A program made the translations under genes and the position numbers. Below the pieces are notes generated by a model, which saw nothing but the letters and a program-made list of their open reading frames with translations, made no database searches and had not been told where the DNA came from. Below are positions 22,415 through 34,439 of a stretch of 64,000 nt of DNA, piece by piece (the stretch's first letter is position 1; each line of letters opens with the position of its first letter). The DNA is from [Phialemoniopsis] sp. UDSM-2020 (Eukaryota > Ascomycota > Sordariomycetes > Thyridiales > Thyridiaceae), in NCBI GenBank assembly GCA_018873225.1, contig JAEILZ010000003.1, forward strand, positions 124,001 through 188,000, written 5' to 3'.

Positions 22415-23377
22415 TCACCTGAGACCCAAAGCCGTCACACCGGCCTGAAGGTCCATCACATCGTCGGCCTTGGCCGCCTTGCCACCCCACACCACCGAGC
22501 CCCGGCCGTCGACCGCCCACGCCCCAGCCTGCTGCCACTTATTCCCCATCACCGTCCCGGGGCCCCCCTCCGGCGCCTCACCACTCGGCTGTTGCTGCTG
22601 CTGCTGCTCCAGCTTCGACGTACCGCTACCCAGGCTCGACTTCTTCTGTATCGCCCCGGCCACCGACGCGCCGAGCCAGCCCTTCTCCTTCCACGACTGC
22701 ACCTGCGTCGCCGGGTTGAGCACGTACCAGACGGACCCCAGGCCCAGGCCCCAGGCGGCGTAGACGGCGCGGTCCTCGTCGATGACGACCTCGACGTTCC
22801 ATGTGCCGCCGAGCAGGTCGAGCCACTTGGTGGTGGCGGCCTCGGACGAGTGCGACACGGCGATGCAGGCCAGGGCGCCCGTGTGGCGGGTGGCGATGGC
22901 GCGCAGGGCGAGGAACTGCTTCTGGGCGACTGTCGCATGGTGTGTCAGTCAGATTGTCTCTTGTGTGTGCGTGAAGCAAAGGTGGGCAGGGGGATACTTA
23001 CAAGCGCACCCGACGCACCGCAGAAACACGACGAGCACCTTCCTGCCGCCGCCAAACACGAGCCTGCGGTCGCGGTCGAGTGGCGCCAGGTCCCCCGCGC
23101 GCGGGCACTCGCCGGCGACGGCGACGGGGGGCGGCGGCGGGGTCAGCCACGCCTGCGCCGTCAGCGGCAGGCTCTTGACCGTCATCCACGCGGGCCAGTT
23201 CTTTTGGTTGCCGTCGGCGTCGACCTCGTCGAGCCCGGGGACGCTGCCGGCCGGTGGGGGATTCTTCTTGAGCTTCTTGCTGCTGCTCGAGGAGGTGTCG
23301 GGGGAGGAGAAGTTGAAGGGGTCGTTGGGGATGCCGAGCTTCTTCATCGCCAGCTTGGTGGTTAGACTGGCGAACAT
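22415..23377 (-). CDS. thioredoxin-fold, peroxiredoxin-like protein (AhpC/TSA_2 type)
   Basis: Two exons, 23377..23002 and 22929..22415, giving 296 residues. The intron is 72 nt (GTAAGT donor, CTGAC branch, ACAG acceptor) and splits a Phe codon. A thioredoxin-like fold is suggested from about residue 85: GRKVLVVFLRCVGCAFAQKQ, with a CxxC at Cys121-Cys124, then LACIAVSHSSEAATTKWLDL and a VYAAWGLGLGSVWYVL block typical of the PRXL2/AhpC-TSA_2 group. The intron falls directly after the CxxC motif. A redox role is therefore likely but the substrate is unknown. A Gln run and a Gly/Pro-rich insert break the C-terminal part. Large antisense open frames on the plus strand here are shadows of its GC-rich codons. 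Confidence 0.85.
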
Positions 23378-24303
23378 GTTGGGCGGGCGTGGAGCTGCTT
23401 ATTGCAGCTTGCGATGCTTTGGGCAGAGCTTCTTCTGGGTTCAAGAACTAGATATTGAGTTATGACGTGGTATGCAAGCTCATGAAGAATGTAGAAGCTC
23501 AAAGAACAGTAGCTTATGAAAAGTAAGAGGGGAAGACTGACGTCCAACTCAAGTCCCAGGATCTCGTTCGAGCTATGGGATATGGGATGAAACACTCTGG
23601 TGGTTGAAACAATAGTGACCGCCCCCCTCTTCCAGACTGGAGATGGGGGCACGCGAGGCTAGGGGTCCTGATACAGGGGTTGTCGCAGCTCTGGCCCCAA
23701 GGACCCCCGGCGCCGCTCAGACCCCTGGGCGAACCCTGGAAATCCGGCCAGGGTGGAAACGAAATTCTGGGAGGCTGCATTTGGTAAAGACAGAGAAAGA
23801 AAAAGGAGGAATGGAACCCGGCAGGGGGAAGCCGAGTCAAGATATCGCAGCCTTTGGGCATGGTGTTGAGGTTTGCATTTCCTCAGCGCGCAACACAGAC
23901 GAGAGAGGCGGCTTATCAACACTTGTTGATGTGAATTGTGGCATGCATGAGAATAGTAGGGAATGCTAGGAAAGACGAAGAAGTGTAAATTCGGCTCGCG
24001 GAATCTAAGCAAGCTTCACCATCGAAGTTGGTGCAAATGGGGTGAAGTTCAGTCAACTTCGCTTCAAAAACAAAACTCCCCTTTTTTGGGCTCGCCATTG
24101 CCTGAACATCTTCAGGTTCTCGCTGCCTGCTTATTTGTCATTGAAGATGATCATAGTGGCACGGATCTGATAAGGCCTGAGTACTCAAGAAGAGTTATCG
24201 AAGAAATGATCCCGTCTGGCAATAATCAATGAAGAAGGGGGTCCGTCGTGGTCGTGGTGCGGTGGCAGATGAGCCCTACGATGCGGCCGTGACGAGCATC
24301 AAT
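23378..24303. other. spacer, no gene seen
   Basis: About 925 bp holding the promoter of the peroxiredoxin-like gene and upstream sequence of tRNA-Ala. No protein-like frame was recognised. Confidence 0.5.
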
Positions 24304-24375
24304 GGGGATATGGTCTAGTGGTATGACATTCCCTTAGCATGGGAAAGGTGTTGGGTTCGATTCCCAATTTCTCCA
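24304..24375 (+). tRNA. tRNA-Ala(AGC)
   Basis: The acceptor stem GGGGATA (24304-24310) pairs with TTTCTCC (24368-24374), including the G3-U70 wobble that marks alanine tRNAs; there is a T-T mismatch at the sixth pair. The anticodon stem is TTCCC/GGGAA with loop TTAGCAT, so the anticodon AGC is at 24336-24338. The T arm is TTGGG TTCGATT CCCAA and the discriminator is A. There is no intron and CCA is not encoded. A T-rich stretch follows at about 24377-24384. Confidence 0.95.
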
Positions 24376-27300
24376 CACCTTTTTGCCGCATCTCCCTGCC
24401 TTGAGAGGGATGCTCGCTCCTTTTTGGCGGTCTTGTTTTATTCAGAGAGTCTGATCATGTAAAATTAAGGTCCGGGGAGACGATCCATTGTGGTGCAAAA
24501 CATTCCTGGAGGGGAGAAATATGCTTGCTTACAATCCCATTTGGTGCGCTGCAGAACCGAAATGCTGAAAGAAAAGGGATCGACATAATTAAGCAGTGTG
24601 GGGTCCAGAGTCTAGAGCAGCGGCGCGGCGGGTGGTCTGCCGGGGAACGGAGGAGATCTTTTCGATCTTTTCTGTGTTTGGTTTTCTCGATCGGCCGGTA
24701 TCAACCCAGGTCTTGCTTGACCTTTCTCCAAGACGTGCCATCTCACTCACTCCGCCTGGCATGGGCGCCTATTTCCGGAGAGAAATGCGTCGTTGATGCA
24801 TTGTGATTGACGATGCAGCTTGAGGCTGGCTGGACTTCTGTGTTTGTTCGTCTGATCTGGAAATGTGGCGTCGACCTGCTCCATTCCCGGCCGAGATTGG
24901 CCGGGACTTGGACGGCGTGTCATTTCGCTGTTTCAACGCTATCTACCGTGCCAAGGTGCATAACTCGGCATCTCAGGTATTCTAGATTGCGATCCTAGAG
25001 GATGTAGAGGTAAAACAATCCTCAAGTATTGGAACCGGCGTAGCTGGCTGCTCTTCTGTAAACGGAACCTCGAGGAAGTGTCCAGTGGCGTGGCTAGATG
25101 CTTCTGTGGAGTCCTTCTGAACGTGTTTGTCCGCATGCAGCAGTTCTGAGATTCGTACAAGAAAGTGAGTGGTGTAGAGTTGCATCATTGCTCAAATCTT
25201 TCAATTGGGATACATGGATGTGAATCTGGGCTCCGGCAACGGGTGGACTGACAGGCCGGTTGACAGCGCTCGAAGAATGTGACAATCTAACCTTGCCCAC
25301 TCCGTAAGTAGGTCGCTACCCTTGGTAACCCCCCACCATCAGGGTTGCTCCATGGCAGCGAGGTGAGATTGTGGTGTCTGCCATGACATGTAAGCATCGA
25401 GACATCACTGTGCCGCTGGCGAGACTCTTTGTTTCTTCGGTCAGCATTGAACGAGCACCCGGGGCAAACATGGAGATGGTTATGTCAGCTTTCCTCCCTC
25501 CACCAGCCTGTGTGTCTTACTGTTGAGTCGCCTCGACACTCGCACTCACACACAGAGAGAGCAGTGCAGAAGGGGGACCAGGTACGGGGATGCATGCATG
25601 CAAGAGCGAGGAGGTGCGGGAGGGGTGAGGCGCCTCTGACGCATGATTGGGGCGTGAGGCTACATCAGCCTTGGGTAGGATGCAGGATGGGGTGTGCTGG
25701 GCCGTGATCTCCATCTGGATGGGTGACACAGCTTGGGACGAACAGCTCAGCTGCTGCCCCGGCCGGGAGCTGGGTGTCTGTCGTTTCTGGTCAGCAGCAG
25801 CAAAGACGAGGGAGCCATCGTCGTCATTTGTGCCCGCTTCAGTATACGACACCCGTTTGGCAGATCCGACGAGCAGGTTTCCCGTGGGGCATTCGAGCCG
25901 TGCTGCTGCTGCTGCTGCCCTGCCCTACAGGGTTAAGGTGACGGCAAATGCCAGATGAGATGAGGCCATGCGGGTGCGGTCAATCGAGGCAAGAGATGAC
26001 CGGGTGGCTCAGAGCTCTTCTCTCGCTGCTGTGCCTTGTGCCTTAGTGAGCGATGACACTAGCATGCTGCTTACCATGCCACAGTCTGCCCGGAATGGCA
26101 CTCCGGGGGGCCGTACCGACAGTTGTCGAGTAGCCTTTCTTGCATCTGTGGCCAGGCCGAGTCTACGGATCTGCAACCTACGTAGCAGCCCACTTGGCAG
26201 CTCAAGTACGTAGAGACGGCGATTGTGGCCCGGGATAGGGACTTGATGCGTCTTCTCGGGGAAGAGATGGCAGCAGTTGCTGGAATTGGAGGATGATGGT
26301 GGGGTCCGGCCAATTGGGGATACGGAGCACAGCGGCTTTCATTGAGTAACCCAGCCCTGAATACGGGCCACGGCGCTGATCGCTGATCGTATGCAAATAC
26401 CTAGCTTGCTGACCTTGCTAAGCAGGCGCAAATGTACGTTGTATTCCCGTAACAGGGAAGATAAAAGAAACTAGTGTGAATGAAGGTCTCGTCGCCGATG
26501 GAGTACAGGAGAAAAGGGGTTCTCCAAGTTGCTGAAACATTCCCCATATCGCCTTACACACGCTAGACAGTCAAGACGCGTGCTGGATGAACCAAATCCT
26601 GGTGGTGGTCTACTACGTAGGGGTGAAGACGCGCGACAGAGACTAGGTTAAGAAGAAATGAGAAATGGACCATACGGCAGATGGGCGGAAGCATCCGCGC
26701 CAATCCGTCCCTGTTGATTGATTGATTGATTCTCTCTTTGTTTCTGTTAGATATTCGAGCCACAAAACGAGCCAATATCTGGTCTTGTCGATTTATTGAC
26801 TGGGGGAAAGAGATTGGCCGCCCGGGGTTCAGGTCTGGTAAGGCAAAGTCGAGGTACTCCGTAGATCGCATGCTGTAGAAATGCGGGGCCGGGTTGAGTG
26901 GGAAATTCAATCCACATGCGTGCAAGCGCGCCAGGCTCGAGTCGACTTGTTGTTCATGATTTCAATGTCGGATGGCTGCATTTGGAAGAAGCTGGGGTTG
27001 AGTGAGCCACCGTTCGTGCATGGACAAAGGGACAAAGAATCACTTTGGCCCCGAGGTCATTAACTCTTCATTTATCCCTCAAGCTGGACTCGCGACAGGA
27101 CAGCCAGCGACTCATTAGAGAATTGTGACCAGCCCTGGAGGAGTGTGTAATATTGTTGTATTTTTCGTGGAGCAGAGGGGAGAGCAAGCATGTCGGCTAG
27201 GAATGAGACGTGAATTGGCTTGTCGTTAGGGGCCGTTTTGACAACGATGCTGATGCGCTTGTCGGGGGGAGGAAAGAAGTGGGCTTGCTGGGTGCAAAGG

Positions 27301-28701
27301 TGTGTGGGTTATGTCCTGGAACGGTACTTTTCATTCTTTAGATTGCTCGTTTACAGACAAAGTACTATTTACGGTGTCTGATGTGTGTGTGGGTGGACGG
27401 AGAATCGCGAGAGGAATCCATGGATGGATCACAAGAAATCCAATGAATCAAAGGGTGCTAAAGTAATTACCACAATTACCACGATCACCACCACGCGCCC
27501 CCCAGCACCAGCACCCTCCTCCAGGTGGTACCCAACGCCTAGGGCGTACCAGTATGGGGTCCCATACGGACCTTTTTTACCCACCCTCATCATCCTCACT
27601 TTACGGAGTGGTGATGCGGTAACGGACCACTCACGATGGTCGCATCGTGCATTTATACTGGGGCCAGGTTTTCCCTTTTCGTCCCGGCGAGCGTCTGGTG
27701 TGAGGGCTGCGCTTGCTGCGAGTACCTTACCCAAGTAGTGTACCTAAATGACCTAAATGACCTAAATGACTCTCCCCCATCAGGGCTACAACGACCCGCG
27801 ATCTGAGAAACAGCACGTTCCTGGTAGTGCAGTCGCTAGCCTACCGCCTTCCCGCGCACGTACTCTGTACTCTCCAGCTGTACGTACTGTGCTCTCACTC
27901 ACTCCGTCCTGACTCTCTCTTGTCCATCCACCACCCTCCTCTCCCAAACCACCACCACCTCCTCCACCACAGCGAGACAAGACAAGAGAGCGTGGACACG
28001 AAGCGACACCGTCCTGCTTTTTTCTTCTTACCTCGGACGACAATCCAGGATCGTTACTCACGAGCATCGACAGGTGCAATCACTGCTGAACGCCTTCATC
28101 GGACCATTGCACCGCTCCCCTTTCTACGCGATCCTTGCGCCCTCCAAGCGACGTCTTAAATAGCTTTGAGCGACCTCACGCTGCCTCCGACCGGAACATA
28201 CTTCTTCAGACAATCGTTTGGCTTACGCGCCACCCCCTCGCGACTTTGAATCTCTCGCTCTTGTTTTTGTTCTCTTGACGCCTCACATGAGAGCTTGTGT
28301 GTCTGGCTCAAGCACCTGAACCGGGGCTCCTATTTCTACCAATATCTTTGCCTCCTTAGGCTGGGGCGTCTTTCTCTTCTCTTCCCACCCGGGACCTCCC
28401 TTTGACCTCCGCCAGGTCAGCAGCAATCGTTTTCACGACAATTTCTAGATACCCTTGGCTACAGTAGATCTGTTTTCATTCCCGCCCCTTCTCTGCTACC
28501 TGCAACGCCGCGATCACTCCTGGCTTTGCCTAGGCCAAGTCTTCGTCTCGCCTCGCCTCGCCTCGTCTCTCTCTCACTTCGCCGAAACCCCCTTTTGGCC
28601 AGTCTCGCATCCTCGCATATGCTTAGCGTCGCTTGTCCCCCACGAGAGACGAAGACGACCGAACTTGCAATCTTCTCGGGAGCCTGTTTGGGGCAGCCCT
28701 G
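24376..28701. other. long gene-poor region with probable leader of the Cid1-like gene
   Basis: About 4.3 kb with no recognisable gene. Simple repeats include a TGAT run at 26714-26731 and a CTG-type run near 25903-25918. The section from about 27850 to 28700 is strongly pyrimidine-rich on the plus strand and is probably promoter plus 5' leader of the gene at 28702. Open frames here have no family features. Confidence 0.5.
27742..27768 (+). repeat. three tandem copies of a 9-bp repeat
   Basis: ACCTAAATG is repeated three times without interruption. The array lies upstream of the pyrimidine-rich leader of the Cid1-like gene. Length and perfection are compatible with a simple microsatellite-like expansion. 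Confidence 0.9.
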
Positions 28702-31700
28702 ATGGATAGCCAGTCCACCACAGAACTCAAGCATCATTACCCACCCACCACACCGTGGTCCTCTTCCTCGCGAGTCTCATCTGCCTCCTCCACTCCGGGA
28801 CACAAATCTCTCCCCGACAAGCCCGTCAGCTATCAGCCACAGTCGCACGTCGACTTGCTTCCCATTCTGTTTCCCCAGCACTACCAGGCCCAGCTTCTGC
28901 ATTACAACAGGCTCATTTCTCCCGGCAGAGGTGGTGGCGGCGGCGGACTGACCACTCCACCACTTCCTCCCATCCTGTCCGCCCCGCACGTCCAGGCCGC
29001 GCCGAGAGCTCGATCAGTCTCCAAAGTGTCGAACAAGGATTCACAGAACGCAAAGCCCTCCGGCGCGTCAAACTGCCATGGGAACAGGGCAAACAAGAAC
29101 GTCGACAAATCCGATCGCGCGGTAACCATGGCCAAGGACAAGACGTCCAGGTTGCCGCCCAAGCAGCCCGACATGGCCCATCCTCTTCCCGCTCGACCTC
29201 CTCACCGCGCCTCTCAGAATGCTGCTCATCCCACCCAGACGAGCTCCGTTCCTTCGACGCCCCATCAGCATGCGCGAAAACATTCCATCTTCCCCGAGTC
29301 GCACGAGACCTCACCCACCGCCACCCAGAACCACTCGCCGCGGTCTGCTTATTCGGAGACCAACTCGACCCTGCCCTCCCTTCGCCCCCTCCCGCCCCGT
29401 CTCGGCGGCTGCAAGTTTGAGACGGCCCTTGTCCGCGGCCGGCGACGGATGCCCTACAGTCTGGGCACGGATAGGTTAGAAAAGAGCGATTTGGGCAAGA
29501 TCAAGAGCAAGCTGTCAGACGATGAGGAGCGGAAGCTCACCACGGATATGCGCGAGCTGTACGACAGGTTAAAGCCTACCGAACAAAGCAGGCAGAACCG
29601 AAATCAATTTGTGTCGAAGCTGGAGAAGATGTTCAACGAGGAATGGCCTGGCCACAACATTGGGGTGCACCTCTTTGGATCCTCGGGGAACAAACTTTAC
29701 TCAGACGATTCCGATGGTGCGTTCAAATATAATCACTAACCATTTCAACATTTGCCATTGCACCAGGAAGAAGCTGACATTTTTCTCTGTTCCAGTCGAT
29801 ATCTGCATTACGACAGACTGGAAAGACCTCGAGAATGTCTGTATGATTGCCGAACTGCTGGCAAAACGTAAGCGCAGCCACATGAACTCCATCATGACAC
29901 AGTACCCTGAAGCTAACACTGCAAAGGTGGCATGGAGAAGGTTGTCTGCGTCTCATCTGCGAAGGTCCCCATCGTAAAGATCTGGGACCCAGAGCTGAAG
30001 CTGGCCTGTGACATGAACGTCAACAACACTTTGGCTCTGGAAAACACCCGGATGGTGTTGACATATGTGGAGGTCGACGAACGAGTCCGGCCGCTTGCTA
30101 TGATCATCAAGCACTGGACGCGGAGGAGGATCATCAATGATGCAGGTAAGCTTCAGGCAACGGCTGCTATGTTCCAGTCAAGCATCAACGCCGCTGATAC
30201 AGTCAACAGCATTTGGAGGAACTTTGAGCTCGTACACTTGGATTTGTATGATCATCTGCTTCCTTCAACTTCGAAAGCCTCCGGTCCTCCCTGCACTCCA
30301 TCAACGGCCGAACCAGAAACGGCCCGCCGTTGACGGGCAACAATCAGAGTTTGCCGATGACCTCGATCAACTGCGTGGCTTCGGTGACGAAAACAAGGAG
30401 ACGCTTGGTGAACTGTTGTTCCATTTCTTGAGGTTCTACGCTCACGAGTTCGATTACGATAAGCTCGCTCTCTCGGTGCGACTGGGGAAGACGATCACCA
30501 AGGCGGAGAAGGACTGGCATAGGGCTCTCAATAACATGCTCTGTGTCGAGGAACCTTTCAATACGGTGCGAAACTTGGGAAATACTGCCGACGACACGTC
30601 TTTCCGAGGTCTCCATATGGAGCTACGCCGAGCATTCGAGTTGATCTCTGAAGCGAAATTTGACGAGTGCTGTGAGCAATACGTTTTTCCCAAGGAGGAA
30701 GAGCGCATCTGGCAAAAACCAGCTTCGGCTCCTCGTCCAGTTCTACTACGAAGCTCTTCTTCGCAGCAGCAATCGACAGGTCGCGGCGGCCGGGGCAATT
30801 ATCGGGGCGGGCGACAGTTTCAACGGAATGGTAACAACAACCGTCGAGCTTCGTCGAGCGTCACATACGAGAACAACCCAATGTACGCGCAGGCCAACCT
30901 CCCCGTCATGACTCCTCAAGATCTTCAATGGTATCAAAGCCAGGCACAGAACGGCCAATACCCCTCGCACGGTGACATCATCAACTCTGCCTTGAGCGCC
31001 CTGCAGATCCAGGAGCAAAACTTGCGCTTCCAGCTATATACGCAATACACACACTCGCAGGCATACGCACAGCAACAGGCACTCCAGCACGCTCAGCGGA
31101 TGCAAGGTGGATCTACCTCGCAGTCGGGCGACCGGTCTCGAACAAACTCGTTCGACAACCCGCCCCTGACTGCACCTATCCGCCCCGAGATGTACATGTA
31201 CCCTATGGCGGTGCAGCAAGCACCGTACTTTACTCTCCCTGGCCAGGGCTCTGCGTTCACAGCGTACCCGGCTTCACCGTCGACGGCGACAAATGGACTG
31301 CCCGAGTTTAGGAGAAGTTTGCACCGATCGAGTGGCGCGTCAGATGCTGGCACGCCTGCCAGTTCGAGCACTCTGAGATCCCAGTCCCAGCCTGCCTCTA
31401 GGAGTTCTATGCCTGGTATTCCGATGATCCCGGGCTACCCTGGAGTCACTGGGCCAAACGGCGTTCCTGTGTATTCAACAAGGCATGCCAGTGGAGGTGG
31501 GCCAGTTCCGAGCTTCGTCCCGGACGAGGGTGTCGACTCGGAAGTAGAAGCTGGACTGTCCAAGGTTCTTACAGAGTCTCCAACGGAGGAGGAGGGCACG
31601 CGTTACGTCGGCTATTACGTCAACGAGACCAACATGTCAACGCAGCAGACCATTCCCATCCCCAATGCGATCCCTGCATTCGCTGAGGTCGGCCAAGCTG

Positions 31701-32758
31701 GTCAAGGTCGCCGACGGCTTTCTACGGATCAACTCCCACAGACGATCCTAGATCGTCGCATGAGGAGGACTTCGCGCAGTCCATCGCCGCTTGGACACAG
31801 CCGGGCCTTCTCGATGGGAACCGGCATCAACTCGGCTCCTCTCTCGTCGGCGCCATTTGCTCCAACCGGCAACACGTTGTTGAAGGAGCCACAAAAGCCG
31901 ATCGTTGTTAATGGAACGTTGGGCGGTTCGAGTCGGCAACCCTCTGTGAGCGAAAGTGTCGCCTCGGAAGACATCGGTCCTTTCGACAATCCCTTGTATA
32001 TCAGCCAAAGTCCCAGTGTGAACGGAGGCTCCTCCGAGCAGGGCGGCTCCGTGTCCACTACGGGCAACGAGCACAGCCCGTCGTACCCCGACCGGCCTCT
32101 GGTGGTGAATGGGTCGAGCTCTGCATCTGCTACACCCCAAACCCCGCAGGATTTCCAGTCTTTCAACCAGCGCATGGCGTACCTGACAGGTTTCACTCCC
32201 TCGCCATACGGCGCCGTGCCAGGTCCTGCTCTGAACGGGATGACCCAAATATCGCCGATGAACCGGCAGAGGGTGGTGTCTCGTCAGCAGCAGAATGGCA
32301 TTGCGCCGTTGGATTTGGCCGTTGCGGATCATTTCACCCCCGAAATGCAGCACCTGTCTCCCGTGTATGAGACGCGCACACCATCACCGACGGTGACTAG
32401 GAGATTCGACGGACAGCCGATCCACGGCACCCCGACCCCTGCTGCACCCGTTGCCGGGCCATCAAGGGAAGGGCAGTCACACAAGGACACGTCAAAGTCT
32501 CAGCAGAAGACGCCACCGACCGGTACACACGCGAAGCATGACCACCAGCCGCACCACAAGCACCACCCGCGCGTTAATGGCACTTCGGGTCGCGAGAATG
32601 GCCACGTGCGCGCGGCGAAGAGCGAAAGTGGTGAGCATGCGAGCGGGTGGCAGAAGACCAAGTCGCGCAAGAAGGGAGGAGATGCGAAGAACACTGCGAG
32701 CAACCAATCCCGTGGAGAAACGCCGCCAAAGAACGATGCAGAGCGGAAAGGTGGCTGA
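28702..32758 (+). CDS. Cid1/PAP-type terminal nucleotidyltransferase with long disordered tail
   Basis: Four exons: 28702..29716, 29796..29867, 29927..30145, 30210..32758; 1,284 residues, all introns in phase 1 with good branch sites. Non-canonical poly(A)/poly(U) polymerases add nucleotides to RNA 3' ends. The catalytic block FGSSGNKLYSDDSDVDICI spans the first junction, giving the DxD pair Asp338/Asp340. A third acidic residue is expected in LACDMNVNNTLALENTR. The PAP-associated part follows: MIIKHWTRRRIINDA, GGTLSSYTWICMII, ETLGELLFHFLRFYAHEFDY. Residues 1 to about 235 are disordered. After about residue 620 there is an RGG cluster (GRGGRGNYRGGR), then some 600 residues rich in Gln, Ser and Pro ending in a Lys/His-rich tail. 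The RGG box suggests RNA binding. Substrate choice (A or U) is not readable. Confidence 0.9.
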
Positions 32759-34439
32759 TTCACATTTTGACGCATGCGAGATGCGGCGCCGCCTTTAGTA
32801 CAGCACCGAGATGTCTAGGGCTCGCCAGCGCACACTTGGATATTACGCGAACTGCTCTCTCCGCCCAAGGGCGTGACAGTCTTTTGCATAGCCAGCCATG
32901 ACTACATGCTGTCTTGTTTCAGGATTCTCGCCACATCGTACGGACGATTCTATGCATATCCATTGGGCAGAAGAGAGTCGGAGCAGATCTGGAAAAAGAG
33001 TACGGGATCTCTCCGCATCGGATGTTTTCAAAGCATTCTCGACCATAGATCTCGCCAACACCGTCTGAGGGCAATGACTGCTGTGCTGGGGCTGGTGTGT
33101 ATGATAGAAAAAGCTGGTTTGTCGCTGGTCAAACGGTACAGTGCAGAACCTGCTCGGGTGAGCCGTTGTTAGAGCTCTTGTGTTTGTGCCATTATCCAAG
33201 CGCCTGTCCAACTCCAGTCAGATGGTTGATTTCAAAAAAGATTACGCCTCGTGGCCTGGGTGCGTACGATTATTGACATGACGATTCGATTGTTCGGCAT
33301 TGCATTACTACTCGCATCAGCATGGGCGACGACTGCAACACAGCACGACAGGGTGCCAGCGATGCCAAACGGTTCTCATTTTCCAGTACTCTGTTTATTC
33401 CCCCCACCTGACTGGCGGCTTTCTTTTTTCTTGTATGATGTTTGCATTTACAAATAAGGAAGGGGGTTCTGGCGAAAAATCGGCAACTTTGTTGGCTTAC
33501 AGGGAACATAAAACGTCAAACCAGGGGGGGAATACACACAGCTCAAGAGGCACATGTTTTCTACTACATACATTCTTCTTTTTTCACTCATTCTGCGCCA
33601 AAGCTTCTGGTCGGTCTGGCATGCGACTTGGCTTTCTTCTTCCCCGTTCTCTTATGTGTATGCATGTGGTCTGTTCTCGCGCCGTCAGCAATGGAGATGG
33701 GACCTGCCTTCTTCTCTGTTCCGGTACGCCGAGCCTGTCTAAGCGGGAAGAGGGGGAACATGTGAAGAGGTATACCTCCGGGACCGGTATGACCATTGGA
33801 GAACGATTCGAGGAGAGACAGCTGGCAGCCAAGGGTTCAGGAGGAGCGCCGCCACCTTGTGTTCGATGTGCGGAGGATGCCCCGGCCTGGCTTGCGCGCG
33901 GAGAGAAAAGGAGGAGCGGGAAAGGACGGCGAGCAAGGAAAGAACTTGAATTGTGTGTGAACTTTATGACGAACAAATAGACTATTACTACTACTTTACA
34001 GGCAAAAAAGGAGGAGGGGGGAAGGGAAAGAAGAGATACAAGAAGCAACGAAAAAAAACAAGATATAAAAAAAACCAATAAAAATGGCATAAATTGACAA
34101 AAACAACGGACCCGTGACTGTGACTCGGGAACAGTTCGTAAGGAGTAAGTCTGACGAGGACAAGGCTTTGCATGCGACCAAACAGATATAATCATGTGAA
34201 CTTGTTCTGTTATTCTTCAACTCAACCCGTGGTATCTAATCTATCCCAAATGCATCGCTACCAAAGCCCAATGGCTTGTACCCAATGCACCGTATCATAC
34301 CCTTCATAACCCCTCTCATATCTTAGTTGTATATCTATGTGTGTATAAGTAAAATCTGGCTCTGAGTCACATGCATATCCCACAACCGTCATTCCCAGAC
34401 TCCTCCTTCCTCTCAACCTAACACACTTGTCCCGAGATC
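32759..34439. other. convergent 3' region, no gene seen
   Basis: About 1.7 kb between the Cid1-like gene and the Ser-Pro-repeat gene. The longest frames (for example 33300-33980 plus and 33584-34195 minus) overlap each other, and the minus one is largely polyT/Phe; both look spurious. Probably two long 3' UTRs. Confidence 0.5.

Noticed and set aside
22358..23365. 335-codon plus-strand frame
   Set aside because: Antisense shadow of the peroxiredoxin-like gene, spanning its intron and made of Arg/Leu/Pro low complexity.
33300..34195. Frames of 226 and 203 codons on opposite strands
   Set aside because: They overlap each other and include polyT/polyPhe runs; typical 3' UTR noise.
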